A stretch of 64,000 nucleotides of DNA from an uncultured Ruegeria sp. (GCF_947497005.1 NZ_CANMFF010000002.1:1-64000); one strand, 5' to 3'; shown: positions 46,013-55,285, numbered from the stretch's first letter. Translations and numbers: made by a program. The notes: generated from the sequence alone by a model not told the origin.

Positions 46013-46023
46013 CTGCATAGCAG
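46013..46023. promoter_or_regulatory. PhaR-type box between phaZ and phaC
   Basis: CTGC-ATA-GCAG matches the CTGC-N3/4-GCAG sequence reported for the PHA repressor PhaR of Paracoccus. It lies in the 111-bp divergent promoter region. Confidence 0.7.
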
Positions 46024-46047
46024 CAAGGTTAGGGGGGAATTGTTAAA

Positions 46048-47850
46048 ATGACAACTAGCGGAGACCAAATGCCCGACGTATCCGAAGAACATATTGAACG
46101 CCTTAAAGAAAATATGGAAAAGGTTGAGCAGCTCTCGAAGCGTCTGATTGAGGCGATGGCCTCGAAAAAGTCGCATACCCCCGCGCTGGACGGCCCGAAT
46201 CAAGAGCTTTTCGCACGAGCAGCAACGGCCTATTGGGCCGAGGCTTGGCAAAATCCCGCCAAGTTGCTGGAGCAGCAGATAGAATTTTGGGGAAAATCGG
46301 TTCTGAACTTCGCAGAAGCGCAGCAGGCGCTGACTTCGGGCGAAGTGGAAGACGAGGAACCCAAGTCAGGAGACAAGCGGTTTTCCAACCCCCTTTGGGA
46401 AACAAACCCCTATTTCCGTCTGATCCGCCAGCAATACCAGACCAATGCGCAAGCCATTGCGCAGGCGGTTTCGGCGGTCGACGATCTGGATGCCAAGGAC
46501 AAACGGCGCTTGCAGTACTTCTCGCAGCAGATCATCGACATGATGGCGCCGACGAATTTTCTGGCGACCAACCCGGATGCTTTGGAAAAAGCGGTCGAGA
46601 CCGAAGGTCAGTCGCTGATCACGGGGTTGGAGAATCTGGTATCAGACCTTGAGGCCAATGATGGTGAGCTGGTTGTCAAACTGGCGGATGAAAGCGCGTT
46701 CGAGGTTGGTGGAAACCTGGCGACCTCGCCGGGCGAGGTCGTCTACCGAAACCGCATGATGGAGTTGATCCAGTACAAGCCCGCGACCGAAACTGTTTAC
46801 GAAACTCCGATCGTCCTGTTTCCGCCCTGGATCAACAAGTTCTATATTTTGGACCTGAAAGCTCAAAACAGCATGATCAAATGGATCACCGAGCAGGGCT
46901 ATACCCTGTTTGTTGTAAGCTGGGTGAACCCGGACGAAAGCTATGCCGAAACTGGCATGGAGGATTACATTCAGGACGGTTTCCTGACTGCAATCGAGAC
47001 GGCCAAGAAAATCTGCAAGGTCAAACAGGTCAACGCAATCGGCTATTGCATCGCTGGCACCACCCTGAGTCTGACATTGTCTCTGATGAAACAGCGTGGC
47101 GACAAGTCGGTCAAATCGGCGACCCTGTTCACGGCACTGACAGATTTTTCCGATCAGGGTGAGTTTACGCCATTCCTGCAGAACGACTTTATCGACGGGA
47201 TCGAAGAAGAAGTGAACAAGGAAGGTGTTCTTCGGTCATGGATCATGGCGCGCACGATGTCGTTCCTGCGATCACGCGACCTGATTTATGGCCCGGCCAT
47301 TCGTAGCTATATGATGGGAGAGGTGCCTCCGGCGTTTGATTTGTTGTACTGGAATGGCGACGGAGCAAACTTGCCTGCGAAAATGGCCGTGGAATATTTG
47401 CGCGGACTGTGCCAGCGCAACGAATTCGCCACCGACGGCTTTGAGTTGATGGGACATAAGCTGAAACTTGACGATGTGGATGTGCCGCTGATGGCCATCA
47501 CCTGCGAAACCGACCACATTGCGGCATGGAAGGACTGTTACCGAGGCGTGCAGAAAATGGGCTCTCGGTCAAAAACTTTCGTGGTTTCAGAGTCGGGTCA
47601 TATTGCGGGGATCGTGAACCCACCCAGCAAGAAAAAGTATGGCCATTACACCAACCCGGATCTGAAGTCGGACGCCGGCACCTGGCGGAAAGAAGCTGAT
47701 TTTCACGAGGGTTCATGGTGGCCCATGTGGGACGCCTGGCTGAAGAAGCGATCCGGTAAGCAGGTTCCGGCTCGTGAACCGGGCGATTCGAAGCATCCGA
47801 GCCTGGCACCGGCACCCGGGACCTATGTTGTAGCGAAACCAAACGCCTGA
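46048..47850 (+). CDS. phaC: Class I PHA synthase
   Basis: PhaC polymerises (R)-3-hydroxyacyl-CoA into PHA granules. The 600-residue protein has the N-terminal PhaC domain (SNPLWETNPYFRLIRQQYQTN) and the catalytic alpha/beta core. The lipase-like box is AIGYCIAGT with C334 as nucleophile, the acid is in CETDHIAAWKD, and the His in SESGHIAGIVNPP. GGGGGGAAT lies before the ATG at 46048. The single-subunit length marks class I. phaP and phaR follow downstream. Confidence 0.97.
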   Translation: MTTSGDQMPDVSEEHIERLKENMEKVEQLSKRLIEAMASKKSHTPALDGPNQELFARAATAYWAEAWQNPAKLLEQQIEFWGKSVLNFAEAQQALTSGEVEDEEPKSGDKRFSNPLWETNPYFRLIRQQYQTNAQAIAQAVSAVDDLDAKDKRRLQYFSQQIIDMMAPTNFLATNPDALEKAVETEGQSLITGLENLVSDLEANDGELVVKLADESAFEVGGNLATSPGEVVYRNRMMELIQYKPATETVYETPIVLFPPWINKFYILDLKAQNSMIKWITEQGYTLFVVSWVNPDESYAETGMEDYIQDGFLTAIETAKKICKVKQVNAIGYCIAGTTLSLTLSLMKQRGDKSVKSATLFTALTDFSDQGEFTPFLQNDFIDGIEEEVNKEGVLRSWIMARTMSFLRSRDLIYGPAIRSYMMGEVPPAFDLLYWNGDGANLPAKMAVEYLRGLCQRNEFATDGFELMGHKLKLDDVDVPLMAITCETDHIAAWKDCYRGVQKMGSRSKTFVVSESGHIAGIVNPPSKKKYGHYTNPDLKSDAGTWRKEADFHEGSWWPMWDAWLKKRSGKQVPAREPGDSKHPSLAPAPGTYVVAKPNA

Positions 47851-47874
47851 TTTCATTTTGAAACTTAAAGAATT

Positions 47875-47885
47875 CTGCACTGCAG
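47875..47885. promoter_or_regulatory. PhaR-type box 1 before phaP
   Basis: CTGC-ACT-GCAG, 97 bp before the phaP start. Its centre is exactly 30 bp from that of the second box, about three helical turns. Confidence 0.8.
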
Positions 47886-47904
47886 CAAGAAAAAACTTGC
47901 AATG

Positions 47905-47915
47905 CTGCGGTGCAG
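47905..47915. promoter_or_regulatory. PhaR-type box 2 before phaP
   Basis: CTGC-GGT-GCAG. The region between the two boxes also contains TTGCAATGC, so TGC/GCA half-sites are dense here. Confidence 0.8.
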
Positions 47916-47981
47916 CAATCATATTGCCCTCAAGCTGATGAAACCCGGGGTGGGCCCGGACAGGCTAAAAGGATTAGGACA

Positions 47982-48428
47982 ATGGCAAAGACCCAAGACT
48001 TTACCGCGATCATGAAAGACATGATGGGTGCGTTTCCGGTGGACACCACTGCAATGGAAGGCGCATTCAAATCGACCGCTTCGCTGAACGAGAAACTGTC
48101 GGGCGTTGCTCTGGAAGCTGCTGAGAAATCGGCCGAGATCTCGAGCAAATGGACCAAGGACACCCTGGCCAAACTGACCGAGATGTCGAAAGCCAAGGCA
48201 GAGCCTGCTGATTACGCAAAAGCAGCAACCGACTTTGCAAGCGCGTCTGCTGAAGTTGCAGCTGAGAACATGGCCGCTTTCGCTGAGATCGCGAAAAAAG
48301 TTCAGACTGAAACCGTCGAACTGCTGATGGCTGCTGGCAAAGATGCTGCAGAAGAAGCAACTTCTGCTGTCAAAAAAGCAACCAACGACGTGACCACTGC
48401 CGCTAAGAAAGCTGCAACCGCGAAGTAA
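47982..48428 (+). CDS. phaP: Phasin (PHA granule coat protein)
   Basis: The ATG at 47982 follows AGGATTAGGACA; the 148-residue product is almost entirely alpha-helical with Ala- and Lys-rich repeats (SAEISSKWTKDTLAKLTEMSKAKAEPADYAKAATDFASASAE), as in phasins, and ends in a lysine/alanine tail. It coats PHA granules. Tandem PhaR boxes precede it, fitting the known mechanism in which PhaR leaves the promoter when it binds new granules. Confidence 0.93.
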   Translation: MAKTQDFTAIMKDMMGAFPVDTTAMEGAFKSTASLNEKLSGVALEAAEKSAEISSKWTKDTLAKLTEMSKAKAEPADYAKAATDFASASAEVAAENMAAFAEIAKKVQTETVELLMAAGKDAAEEATSAVKKATNDVTTAAKKAATAK

Positions 48429-48477
48429 ATAACGTCAGCGAGACGCACCCAACCCTCCCATTAGGTGCAATCGCGTT

Positions 48478-48508
48478 GGGCAGGTCATTGACCTGCCCTT
48501 TCTTTTTG
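48478..48508 (+). terminator. phaP intrinsic terminator
   Basis: GGGCAGGTC pairs with GACCTGCCC around a 3-nt loop, followed by TTTCTTTTT. It isolates phaP from phaR. Confidence 0.9.
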
Positions 48509-48525
48509 TGCTGCACTCGCATAAC

Positions 48526-48536
48526 CTGCGCTGCAA
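48526..48536. promoter_or_regulatory. Near-match PhaR box before phaR
   Basis: CTGC-GCT-GCAA differs from the box in its last base. It lies 26 bp before the phaR start, where autoregulation would be expected. Confidence 0.55.
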
Positions 48537-48562
48537 CGCATCATCCTTGGGGAGGGTAACCG

Positions 48563-49114
48563 GTGTCGGACCAAGAAAAACCACTGCTGATCAAGCGCTA
48601 TGCCAGCCGTCGGCTGTATAACACCGAGACCAGCGATTACGTGACGCTCGAAGATATCGCAGGGTTCATCCGTGACGGGCGCGAAGTTCAGATCATCGAT
48701 CTGAAATCCGGCGATGACCTGACGCGCCAGTATCTACTGCAAATCATTGCTGAACATGAAAGCCGGGGCGAGAATGTGCTGCCGGTGAACGTGCTGAATG
48801 ATCTGGTCCGCAGCTATATGGTGCCGGGCGGCGGTATGATGCCTCAATTCCTGCAAAGCTCATTCGAAATGCTGCGCGAAAGCCAGAGCAAGATGATGGA
48901 AAACATGAGCGCCATGAACCCGATGTCCCAGGTGCCGGGTTTCGACGCATTGCAGGCGCAGCAACAGGCGTTCCTGAAAGCGATGACCGGCGGGCTGTCC
49001 GGAGGGTGGTCCGGCCCGGACAAGGAAGAGGAAAAGTCGGAGCCGAAAGAAGATTTGGACGACATTAAAAAGCAGCTGGCCGAACTTCAGCAGAAGCTTT
49101 CAAAACTGAATTGA
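48563..49114 (+). CDS. phaR: PHA synthesis repressor PhaR
   Basis: The 183-residue protein starts with GTG at 48563 after GGGGAGGG. It has the two-part PhaR fold: the DNA-binding domain PLLIKRYASRRLYNTETSDYVTLEDIAGFIRDGREVQIIDLKSGDDLTRQ-type sequence at about 8-55, and a PHB-accumulation regulatory domain (VNVLNDLVRSYMVPGG). The C-terminus is a charged coiled coil. It represses phaP, and probably itself, and senses PHA granules. Confidence 0.96.
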   Translation: MSDQEKPLLIKRYASRRLYNTETSDYVTLEDIAGFIRDGREVQIIDLKSGDDLTRQYLLQIIAEHESRGENVLPVNVLNDLVRSYMVPGGGMMPQFLQSSFEMLRESQSKMMENMSAMNPMSQVPGFDALQAQQQAFLKAMTGGLSGGWSGPDKEEEKSEPKEDLDDIKKQLAELQQKLSKLN

Positions 49115-49133
49115 TTTGAACTCAAGCAAGAAC

Positions 49134-49160
49134 AAGGCCCACTGGTAAGTGGGCCTTTTT
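49134..49160 (+). terminator. phaR intrinsic terminator
   Basis: AAGGCCCAC pairs with GTGGGCCTT around a 6-nt loop, followed by a T-run. The convergent aminotransferase stop is 6 bp away. Confidence 0.9.
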
Positions 49161-49165
49161 ATGTT

Positions 49166-50380
49166 TCAGGTGCCGTAAACTGGCATGGGACCAGTCACTT
49201 CGCCAACCGCAGCCAGCAGGATATCTGAAATCACGTCCAGCTCTTCGCGGGTCAGTCGTACGGGCAGGCGAACATCACATGCCTTCATCAGCATATCGCG
49301 TGTCTGCGGCAGATCGAACGTTTCGGGCAGGAACTGCCAGTTCCAGAAGGCGCGCGCATTATCCTCGCTCAGACCAAAAACCTGAACTTTGACGCCGCGC
49401 GCCTCGGACGCTTCGGCAAAGGCGCGGATCTCATGTTCCTGCATCCCGACCAGATTGAATTGGATTGAATCCGGCGCACGCTGTTCGGGTGCCAGCGGTG
49501 CTGGAACGTCGATATAAGGGGATGTGTTCAGGCGTCCGGCCACATAATCGTGGTTCGTCAGACCATCGCGGACGCGGCGTGCCAGTTCCGGGATCTGCGG
49601 GCGGATCACCGCAGCACTCAGATTGCTCAGGCGCAGGTTGTACAGCGGCAGTTTATTCTGCCAGCGTGCAAAGGCTTCTTCCAGCTCGGGCGAGTTGTCA
49701 CCCTGCGGACCTTTGTGTTTCTTCCAGTTATGTTCATACGCGCCTGACATGATGACGGCACGCGCAACCAGATCGGCATCGTTTGTGATCAGAATGCCGC
49801 CTTCGCCTGCATTGATCATCTTGTAGGACTGGAACGAGAAACATCCGACCTTGCCGATCGTACCGATATTGCGGCCATGCCATGTTGTTCCCAGCGAGTG
49901 CGCAGCGTCCTCGATCACCGGGATGTCGCGCGCGTCACACAGTTCCATAATCGCGTCCATGTCTGACGTGTGTCCGCGCATGTGGCTGATGATCACCGCC
50001 TGAACATCGTCCAGCTTGGCCGCGAAATCGACCATGTCAATGCGATAGTTTTCACCCACCTCGCACAGCACCGGAATACAGTCCGCGTGCACAACTGACG
50101 AAGGTACCGCCGCGAATGTAAAGCCAGGGATCAGAACGCGCGCGTCGCGGGGCAGATCAAGCGCCTTGAGCGACAGGAACAGTGCGGCCGAGCAGGACGA
50201 CACCGCAAGTGCATATTTCGTGCCCAGCAATTCAGCGAATTCGGCTTCCAGCAAGGCCACCGGGGCATCTTGCGGTGCGGTATAGCGGAACAGATCGCCC
50301 GATTGCATCAGGGCGTCGATGGCGTCTTTTGCGGCTGCGGGGATGGGTTCTGCGGCATGAACGTTGGGTGGAAGCGTCAT
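49166..50380 (-). CDS. DegT/DnrJ/EryC1/StrS aminotransferase family protein
   Basis: The 404-residue PLP protein has ALAVSSCSAALFLSLKAL, LIPGFTFAAVPSSV, IEDAAHSLGTTWHGRNIG and the PLP lysine region CFSFQSYKMINAGEGG. In the usual motif S-F-x-x-x-K the Lys is present (SYK). The family transfers amino groups to keto-sugars or similar compounds. No sugar-nucleotide genes are adjacent, so the substrate is open. A 7-bp inverted repeat lies 20 bp upstream of the start. Confidence 0.9.
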   Translation of the reverse strand: MTLPPNVHAAEPIPAAAKDAIDALMQSGDLFRYTAPQDAPVALLEAEFAELLGTKYALAVSSCSAALFLSLKALDLPRDARVLIPGFTFAAVPSSVVHADCIPVLCEVGENYRIDMVDFAAKLDDVQAVIISHMRGHTSDMDAIMELCDARDIPVIEDAAHSLGTTWHGRNIGTIGKVGCFSFQSYKMINAGEGGILITNDADLVARAVIMSGAYEHNWKKHKGPQGDNSPELEEAFARWQNKLPLYNLRLSNLSAAVIRPQIPELARRVRDGLTNHDYVAGRLNTSPYIDVPAPLAPEQRAPDSIQFNLVGMQEHEIRAFAEASEARGVKVQVFGLSEDNARAFWNWQFLPETFDLPQTRDMLMKACDVRLPVRLTREELDVISDILLAAVGEVTGPMPVYGT

Positions 50381-50399
50381 ATTTGGATTTCCCGAATTC

Positions 50400-50416
50400 T
50401 ATCTTTGGGAAAGATA
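50400..50416. promoter_or_regulatory. Inverted repeat upstream of the aminotransferase
   Basis: TATCTTT and AAAGATA flank GGG, 20 bp before the start codon. Possible operator; no known regulator. Confidence 0.35.
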
Positions 50417-50493
50417 AAGCTAAAAAAATGGCAAGCCAACCCCTCAAACTCCGGGGCGGCAAAAATTCACCTATCTGTCGCAATTTACGTGGA

Positions 50494-51798
50494 TCAGACC
50501 CCAAGCCGGTCGCGCAGCGCGAACCACGTCATGGCCAGCACCAGCAGCGGGTTGCGAAGGGCAGGGCCACCGGGAAACGGCAAGGCAGGCACACGGGCCA
50601 TTGTGTCAAAGCCATCGGCCTGACCTTGTATGGCCATCGCCATCAGTTGCCCGGCATGGGTTGCGGTCCCGACACCATGGCCGGAATAACCCGAAGCCGA
50701 AAGGATATTGGGTGCGACGCGGGTCAAATAGGGCATCCGCCGCATGGTGATAGCCAGTGTTCCACCCCACGCGTAGTCGATTTTTACATCATGCAGATGG
50801 GGGAAAATCTCGGTCATGGGTTTGCGGACCTTGGCGGCAATGTTCGAAGGGAAACGGTAGCCGTAGCTTTCCCCGCCCCCGAACAACAGGCGACCATCCG
50901 CACTCAGGCGGAAATAGTTCACTACAAACTTTGTGTCCGCAACCGCGACATCCTGAGCCAGAACCCGCGCCGCATCGCTGCCCAAAGGTTCGGTGGCGGC
51001 AATGAAGTTGTTGATCGGCATGACCCGAGAAGACACATTGCGATTCAGATTGCCCAGATATCCGTTGCAGGCTAGAATCACATGCTCGGCGCGGACACTC
51101 CCGTTTGAGGTTCGGATCACCGCAGGCTGTGTCTCATCTATCCCGGTGACCTCGGTGCTTTCGTAGATCCGAACGCCTGCTTTCACCGCCGCTTTCGCCA
51201 ACCCCAACGCAAAGTTCAATGGATGCAGGTGCGCCGCACCCATATCCAGATAACCGCCTTTGTATGCAAGGGACGGGCAAAGCACGTGACCTGCGTTTTC
51301 GTCCAACAATTCGATCTGGTCATATCCGTACCGCTCAGAAAGATGGCCAGCGTGGTCATGCAGTTCTTTCTGCTCAGATCTGCTCAGGCCCAGGACGGCG
51401 ATGCCGGGCTTCAGGTCACACGCGATCTGGTGTCTGGCGATCAGGGATTTGACCAGATCCTTGGCGTCTTCGGCCAAATCCCACAGCTTGGCGGCGTCAG
51501 CATCGCCAACAAGACGTTCGAGATCCTCCTGATCCATCCGCTGCGCGCTGCCCAACTGACCGCCATTGCGGCCGGACGCGCCAAAGCCCACACGGTGGGC
51601 TTCAAGCAGCACAACATCAAACCCGGCTTCGGCCAGATGCAATGCCGCGGACAGTCCCGTATATCCGCCGCCTACGACACACACATCCGTTTTGATGTCT
51701 TCCGGCAATTCAGGGAAACGATCCATCGGGTTTGCTGTCGCGGCATACCAGCTGGCAGGGTATTCGCCCTTGCGGTCATTGGAATAGAGCAGATTCAC
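50494..51798 (-). CDS. puuB: FAD-dependent amine oxidase, gamma-glutamylputrescine oxidase-like
   Basis: The 434-residue DAO-family protein has the FAD motif VCVVGGGYTGLSAALHLAEAGFDVVLLEA (about 39-67) and FGASGRNGGQLGSAQRM typical of PuuB. The C-terminus GYSGHGVGTATHAGQLMA matches the family. PuuB oxidises gamma-glutamylputrescine to the aldehyde. Its neighbours are two glutamine-synthetase-like ligases and an amidotransferase, so a gamma-glutamyl polyamine pathway is likely. The stop lies 8 bp from the puuA-like start side of the cluster. Confidence 0.87.
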   Translation of the reverse strand: MNLLYSNDRKGEYPASWYAATANPMDRFPELPEDIKTDVCVVGGGYTGLSAALHLAEAGFDVVLLEAHRVGFGASGRNGGQLGSAQRMDQEDLERLVGDADAAKLWDLAEDAKDLVKSLIARHQIACDLKPGIAVLGLSRSEQKELHDHAGHLSERYGYDQIELLDENAGHVLCPSLAYKGGYLDMGAAHLHPLNFALGLAKAAVKAGVRIYESTEVTGIDETQPAVIRTSNGSVRAEHVILACNGYLGNLNRNVSSRVMPINNFIAATEPLGSDAARVLAQDVAVADTKFVVNYFRLSADGRLLFGGGESYGYRFPSNIAAKVRKPMTEIFPHLHDVKIDYAWGGTLAITMRRMPYLTRVAPNILSASGYSGHGVGTATHAGQLMAMAIQGQADGFDTMARVPALPFPGGPALRNPLLVLAMTWFALRDRLGV

Positions 51799-51806
51799 GG
51801 CGTGCC

Positions 51807-53165
51807 TCAGACGTTCATCAGGAGATGCTCACGTTCCCACGGAGAAATGACCTGCAGGAACTCCTCGTACTCGGCCCGTTTCACGATGCCATAGACACGG
51901 GCAAATTCGGGGCCCAGAACGTCGTGCAGGGCAGTGGCCTCGTCAAACAAGTCCAGCGCTTCTCCCATGACCTGGGGGATATCACCTTCGCCTTCATAAG
52001 CGTCGCCATAGAACTGACGACGCGGGCGCTCTTGTTGAACCAATCCCAGATAGCCGCAGGCCAGTGACAATGCGATGCCCAGATACGGGTTGCAGTCCAT
52101 ACCGGCGATGCGGTTCTCAACACGGCGCGCCTCGGGGCCGGACAGAGGTACGCGGATGCCGGTGGTGCGGTTGTCACGGGCCCATTCCAGATTGATTGGT
52201 GCGGCGTGATCCTTCACATAACGGCGGTACGAATTCACATAGGGGGCCATCACTGCGAGACCAGCGGGCAGGTGGTTCTGTAACCCGGCAATGAAGTGAT
52301 AAAACGCGTCCGTTTCACCGCCCTGAGGGCCGGAGAAGATGTTCTGACCGGTTTCTATGTCGATAATCGAGTGATGAATATGCATGGCCGAACCGGGTTC
52401 TTCCTCGATCGGTTTGGCCATGAATGTGGCAAAACAATTGTGCCGCAGTGCAGCCTCGCGGATCAAGCGTTTGAAATAGAACACTTCATCAGCCAGTTTT
52501 ACCGGACTGCCATGGCGCAGGTTGATTTCCAACTGCCCGGCACCGCCTTCTTGCGTGATGCCGTCGATCTCGAACCCCTGGTGTTCGGCGAAATCATAGA
52601 TATCGTCGATCACCGGGCCGAACTCGTCCACCGCCGTCATCGAATAAGCCTGCCGTGCAGCAGCCGGGCGACCCGAACGGCCCATCATAGGCTTAATGCC
52701 CTGTGCGGGATCTACGTTGGGGGCGACCAGAAAGAACTCCATCTCGGGCGCAACAACCGGCTTCCACCCTTTGTCGTGATAAAGCTGCACAACGCGTTTC
52801 AACACGTTGCGCGGGCTGTATGGGATCGGGTTATCATCCCGGTCGTATGCGTCGTGGATCACCTGCAGCGTCCAGTCTCCGGTCCACGGTGCGGCAGAGG
52901 TGGTCGAGAAGTCGGGCTTCAGGATCATGTCCTTTTCGATGAAGCCATCGTCACCCGCAGCTTCGCCCCAGCCACCGGTAATGGTCTGATAGAAGATGCT
53001 GTCGGGCAGGTGGAAATAGGATTGTTTTGCGAATTTTGATGCAGGAACCGCCTTGCCACGCGCAATACCCGGCAGGTCCGAAATGATGCATTCAACTTCG
53101 TCCAGCCGCTGTCCGTGGAAATACGACTTGGCGGCTTCCGGCAGTTTATCAGTCCAATCAGCCAT
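51807..53165 (-). CDS. puuA: Glutamine-synthetase-like gamma-glutamylpolyamine synthetase, copy 1
   Basis: The 452-residue protein has the GS beta-grasp and catalytic domains: GAGQLEINLRHGSPVKLADE, MHIHHSIIDIETG, and RVENRIAGMDCNPYLGIALSLACGYLG. ATP- and metal-site motifs of GS are kept. It is shorter than nitrogen-assimilation GlnA and sits next to a PuuB-like oxidase, so it more likely joins glutamate to a polyamine or other amine. It overlaps the amidotransferase stop by one base. Confidence 0.87.
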   Translation of the reverse strand: MADWTDKLPEAAKSYFHGQRLDEVECIISDLPGIARGKAVPASKFAKQSYFHLPDSIFYQTITGGWGEAAGDDGFIEKDMILKPDFSTTSAAPWTGDWTLQVIHDAYDRDDNPIPYSPRNVLKRVVQLYHDKGWKPVVAPEMEFFLVAPNVDPAQGIKPMMGRSGRPAAARQAYSMTAVDEFGPVIDDIYDFAEHQGFEIDGITQEGGAGQLEINLRHGSPVKLADEVFYFKRLIREAALRHNCFATFMAKPIEEEPGSAMHIHHSIIDIETGQNIFSGPQGGETDAFYHFIAGLQNHLPAGLAVMAPYVNSYRRYVKDHAAPINLEWARDNRTTGIRVPLSGPEARRVENRIAGMDCNPYLGIALSLACGYLGLVQQERPRRQFYGDAYEGEGDIPQVMGEALDLFDEATALHDVLGPEFARVYGIVKRAEYEEFLQVISPWEREHLLMNV

Positions 53166-53845
53166 CAGGCTCTCTCTTTCTTTAAAAAATCGGCCATGTG
53201 GCGCGCGATTTTGGCGTTGTCGTCCGGTGCGGTTTCGCGATTTGCAGCCGCGCGCATCAGGTCTTCGGGGACGACGCCTTTACCTCGTGTACGCATCAGG
53301 CCTGCGACAAATCCATTGGTAAACTCGGGGTGGGCCTGAACTGTCCAGATCGTGTCCCGGTAAGCCAGCATCGCGTTTTCGCAAAATGCATTCTGGCCTA
53401 AAACACGAGCGTCTTCTGGAAGTTCGACAACCTGATCCTGATGCCAGGCGTTCAGCCAAATATTGTTTCCGTCATAGTCATATTCAGTACGACCGACGGC
53501 CCATCCGCCCGAGAATTTTTCAACCTTTCCACCCAGCGCTTGTGCGATGATCTGATGGCCAAAACACACGCCGATCAGTGGTTTTCCACTCTGCTGGATA
53601 TCCCGCACCAGCATTTCCAGCGGGGCGATCCAGGGAAGGTCTTCATAGACCCCGTGGCGCGAGCCGGTAATCACCCATCCATCCGCATCATCGACATCTT
53701 TGGGGAAGGTGCCATCCACGACGGCAAAGGTCACAAACTCGAACCCGTTGCCACCCAGTAGCGTAGGAAATAGCTCGTCATAATCCCCGAATTCATCCTG
53801 CAGCACATCGGGGGTGTGGCCGGTTTGTAGAATACCGATTTTCAT
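53165..53845 (-). CDS. Class I glutamine amidotransferase-like hydrolase
   Basis: The 226-residue protein is a class I (triad) amidotransferase with the nucleophile in GVCFGHQIIAQALGG and the His in TVQAHPEFTNGF. In the cluster it may hydrolyse the gamma-glutamyl product (as PuuD does), although PuuD belongs to a different subgroup, so I leave the symbol empty. A TTTGATCAAA palindrome lies 10 bp before its start. Confidence 0.85.
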   Translation of the reverse strand: MKIGILQTGHTPDVLQDEFGDYDELFPTLLGGNGFEFVTFAVVDGTFPKDVDDADGWVITGSRHGVYEDLPWIAPLEMLVRDIQQSGKPLIGVCFGHQIIAQALGGKVEKFSGGWAVGRTEYDYDGNNIWLNAWHQDQVVELPEDARVLGQNAFCENAMLAYRDTIWTVQAHPEFTNGFVAGLMRTRGKGVVPEDLMRAAANRETAPDDNAKIARHMADFLKKERA

Positions 53846-53854
53846 GTGTCACCA

Positions 53855-53868
53855 AATTTGATCAAATT
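53855..53868. promoter_or_regulatory. Palindrome AATTTGATCAAATT, site 1
   Basis: A perfect 14-bp palindrome directly upstream of the amidotransferase gene. The same palindrome and flanking bases occur at 55286-55299; the shared tract is 23 bp with one difference. Confidence 0.8.
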
Positions 53869-53903
53869 AATCCTAGCCGAGACTGATTGATGCGGCAAGG
53901 GGG

Positions 53904-55223
53904 TCAAACCGTCTCGAGATAGCTCAGCCAGTGATCCTCTGGTGGGATGCTCGCAAATCGGGTGACCTCTTGCCGTTTGGTCATGGTCAGATAGCGGATC
54001 AGATCGGCGGGGAACAGCCGGGCGACCATGGGATCAGAGTCGAACCTGTCAATTGCAGCGGACCAATCAGGCATCAGTTGGGGCAGGTCCGCGATGTCAT
54101 AGGCGTTGCCAGTGATCGGGGCAGGAGGCTGCAGCCCGTCTTCGACGCCAACAAGCGCCGCACCCAGCACCGCAGCCAGCATCAGATAAGGGTTGATATC
54201 ACCCCCGGCGACACGGTGCTCGATGCGCCGTGCAGCCGGAGCGCCGCCCGGGATACGAATCGCGGCGGTTCTGTTCTCATAGGCCCAGCAGGCCCCCGTG
54301 GGCGCATGCGCACCCGGTATGAGCCGTGTGTAAGAGTTGCCGTGTGGGGCAAAGATCAGAGTGCTACCCGGCATAGCTGCGACACAGCCCGCCACGGCTG
54401 ATCGCAAAATGTCCGTACCTTCCGGCCCGCCATTGTCGAAAACATTGCGCCCGCCCTGATCCAGCACCGAGAAATGCACATGCATTCCGTTGCCTGCATC
54501 GTCAGCATAGGGCTTGGACATAAAGGTTGCGGCGAACCCGTGTTTGCGCGCTAATCCACGTGTCAATGCCTTGAAAAGCCACGTATCGTCGGCACAGCGC
54601 ATGGCATCCTGATGATTCAGGTTGATCTCGAACTGGCCTATACCGCTTTCCGAGATGGCCGTCTGAGCGGGGAGACCCATATCGGCGCAGCCGTCGTACA
54701 GGTCGGTAAAGAAGGCCTCGAACGCATCCATTTCGGCAACCGACAGAACGGCCTCATCCGACAAGCGGCGCCCGGTGATCGGATTTATTGGGGGCTGCGG
54801 CTGTGGGCCAGAAGCATCAACGAGTGTGAATTCCAACTCGGTCGCTGCAACAACTGACCAGCCGCGTTGCGCATAGCGGTCGAGTATGGCGGACAAGGCA
54901 TGTCGCGGGTCGCCTGAAAATGGTACTCCCTCATCATCATAAAGGCTCATTGGCACCAACGCCGTTTCCGTCTCCAGCCAGGGCACCGGCACCGGGCCAC
55001 GTTCGGTTGGACGCAATACGCCATCTGCGTCGCCGGTTTCAAAAACCAGCGGGCTTCCGTCGATATCTGCGCCCCAAAGATCAACGTTCAGTGCCGAGAA
55101 CGGCATCCGCACCGCGCCCTTGTCCAATTTTCCGGCATAACCGGGGGGTACGCGTTTGCCACGCATCTGACCGTTCAGATCACATGCTGCCACGCGAAAG
55201 TTGTGCAGGGCGCTCAGGTCCAT
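53904..55223 (-). CDS. Glutamine-synthetase-like ligase, copy 2
   Basis: The 439-residue protein has the same fold as copy 1: IGQFEINLNHQDAMRCAD, GNGMHVHFSVLDQGG, AYENRTAAIRIPGGAPAARRIEHRVAGGDINPYLMLAAVLG. The two copies differ strongly, so they probably use different amines. It has its own promoter with a TTTGATCAAA palindrome. ATG at 55223 is the first start in the frame. Confidence 0.87.
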   Translation of the reverse strand: MDLSALHNFRVAACDLNGQMRGKRVPPGYAGKLDKGAVRMPFSALNVDLWGADIDGSPLVFETGDADGVLRPTERGPVPVPWLETETALVPMSLYDDEGVPFSGDPRHALSAILDRYAQRGWSVVAATELEFTLVDASGPQPQPPINPITGRRLSDEAVLSVAEMDAFEAFFTDLYDGCADMGLPAQTAISESGIGQFEINLNHQDAMRCADDTWLFKALTRGLARKHGFAATFMSKPYADDAGNGMHVHFSVLDQGGRNVFDNGGPEGTDILRSAVAGCVAAMPGSTLIFAPHGNSYTRLIPGAHAPTGACWAYENRTAAIRIPGGAPAARRIEHRVAGGDINPYLMLAAVLGAALVGVEDGLQPPAPITGNAYDIADLPQLMPDWSAAIDRFDSDPMVARLFPADLIRYLTMTKRQEVTRFASIPPEDHWLSYLETV

Positions 55224-55285
55224 TGGGGGGGCTCCGTCGGTGCTAATCCCCAGTGATTTACTTCAATGGATCTGCTTTGTCACTA

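Noticed and set aside
45937..46251. Longer N-terminus for PhaZ
   Set aside because: The extra 105 codons lie in the divergent promoter region and in phaC; the ATG at 45936 is preceded by AGGAGG.
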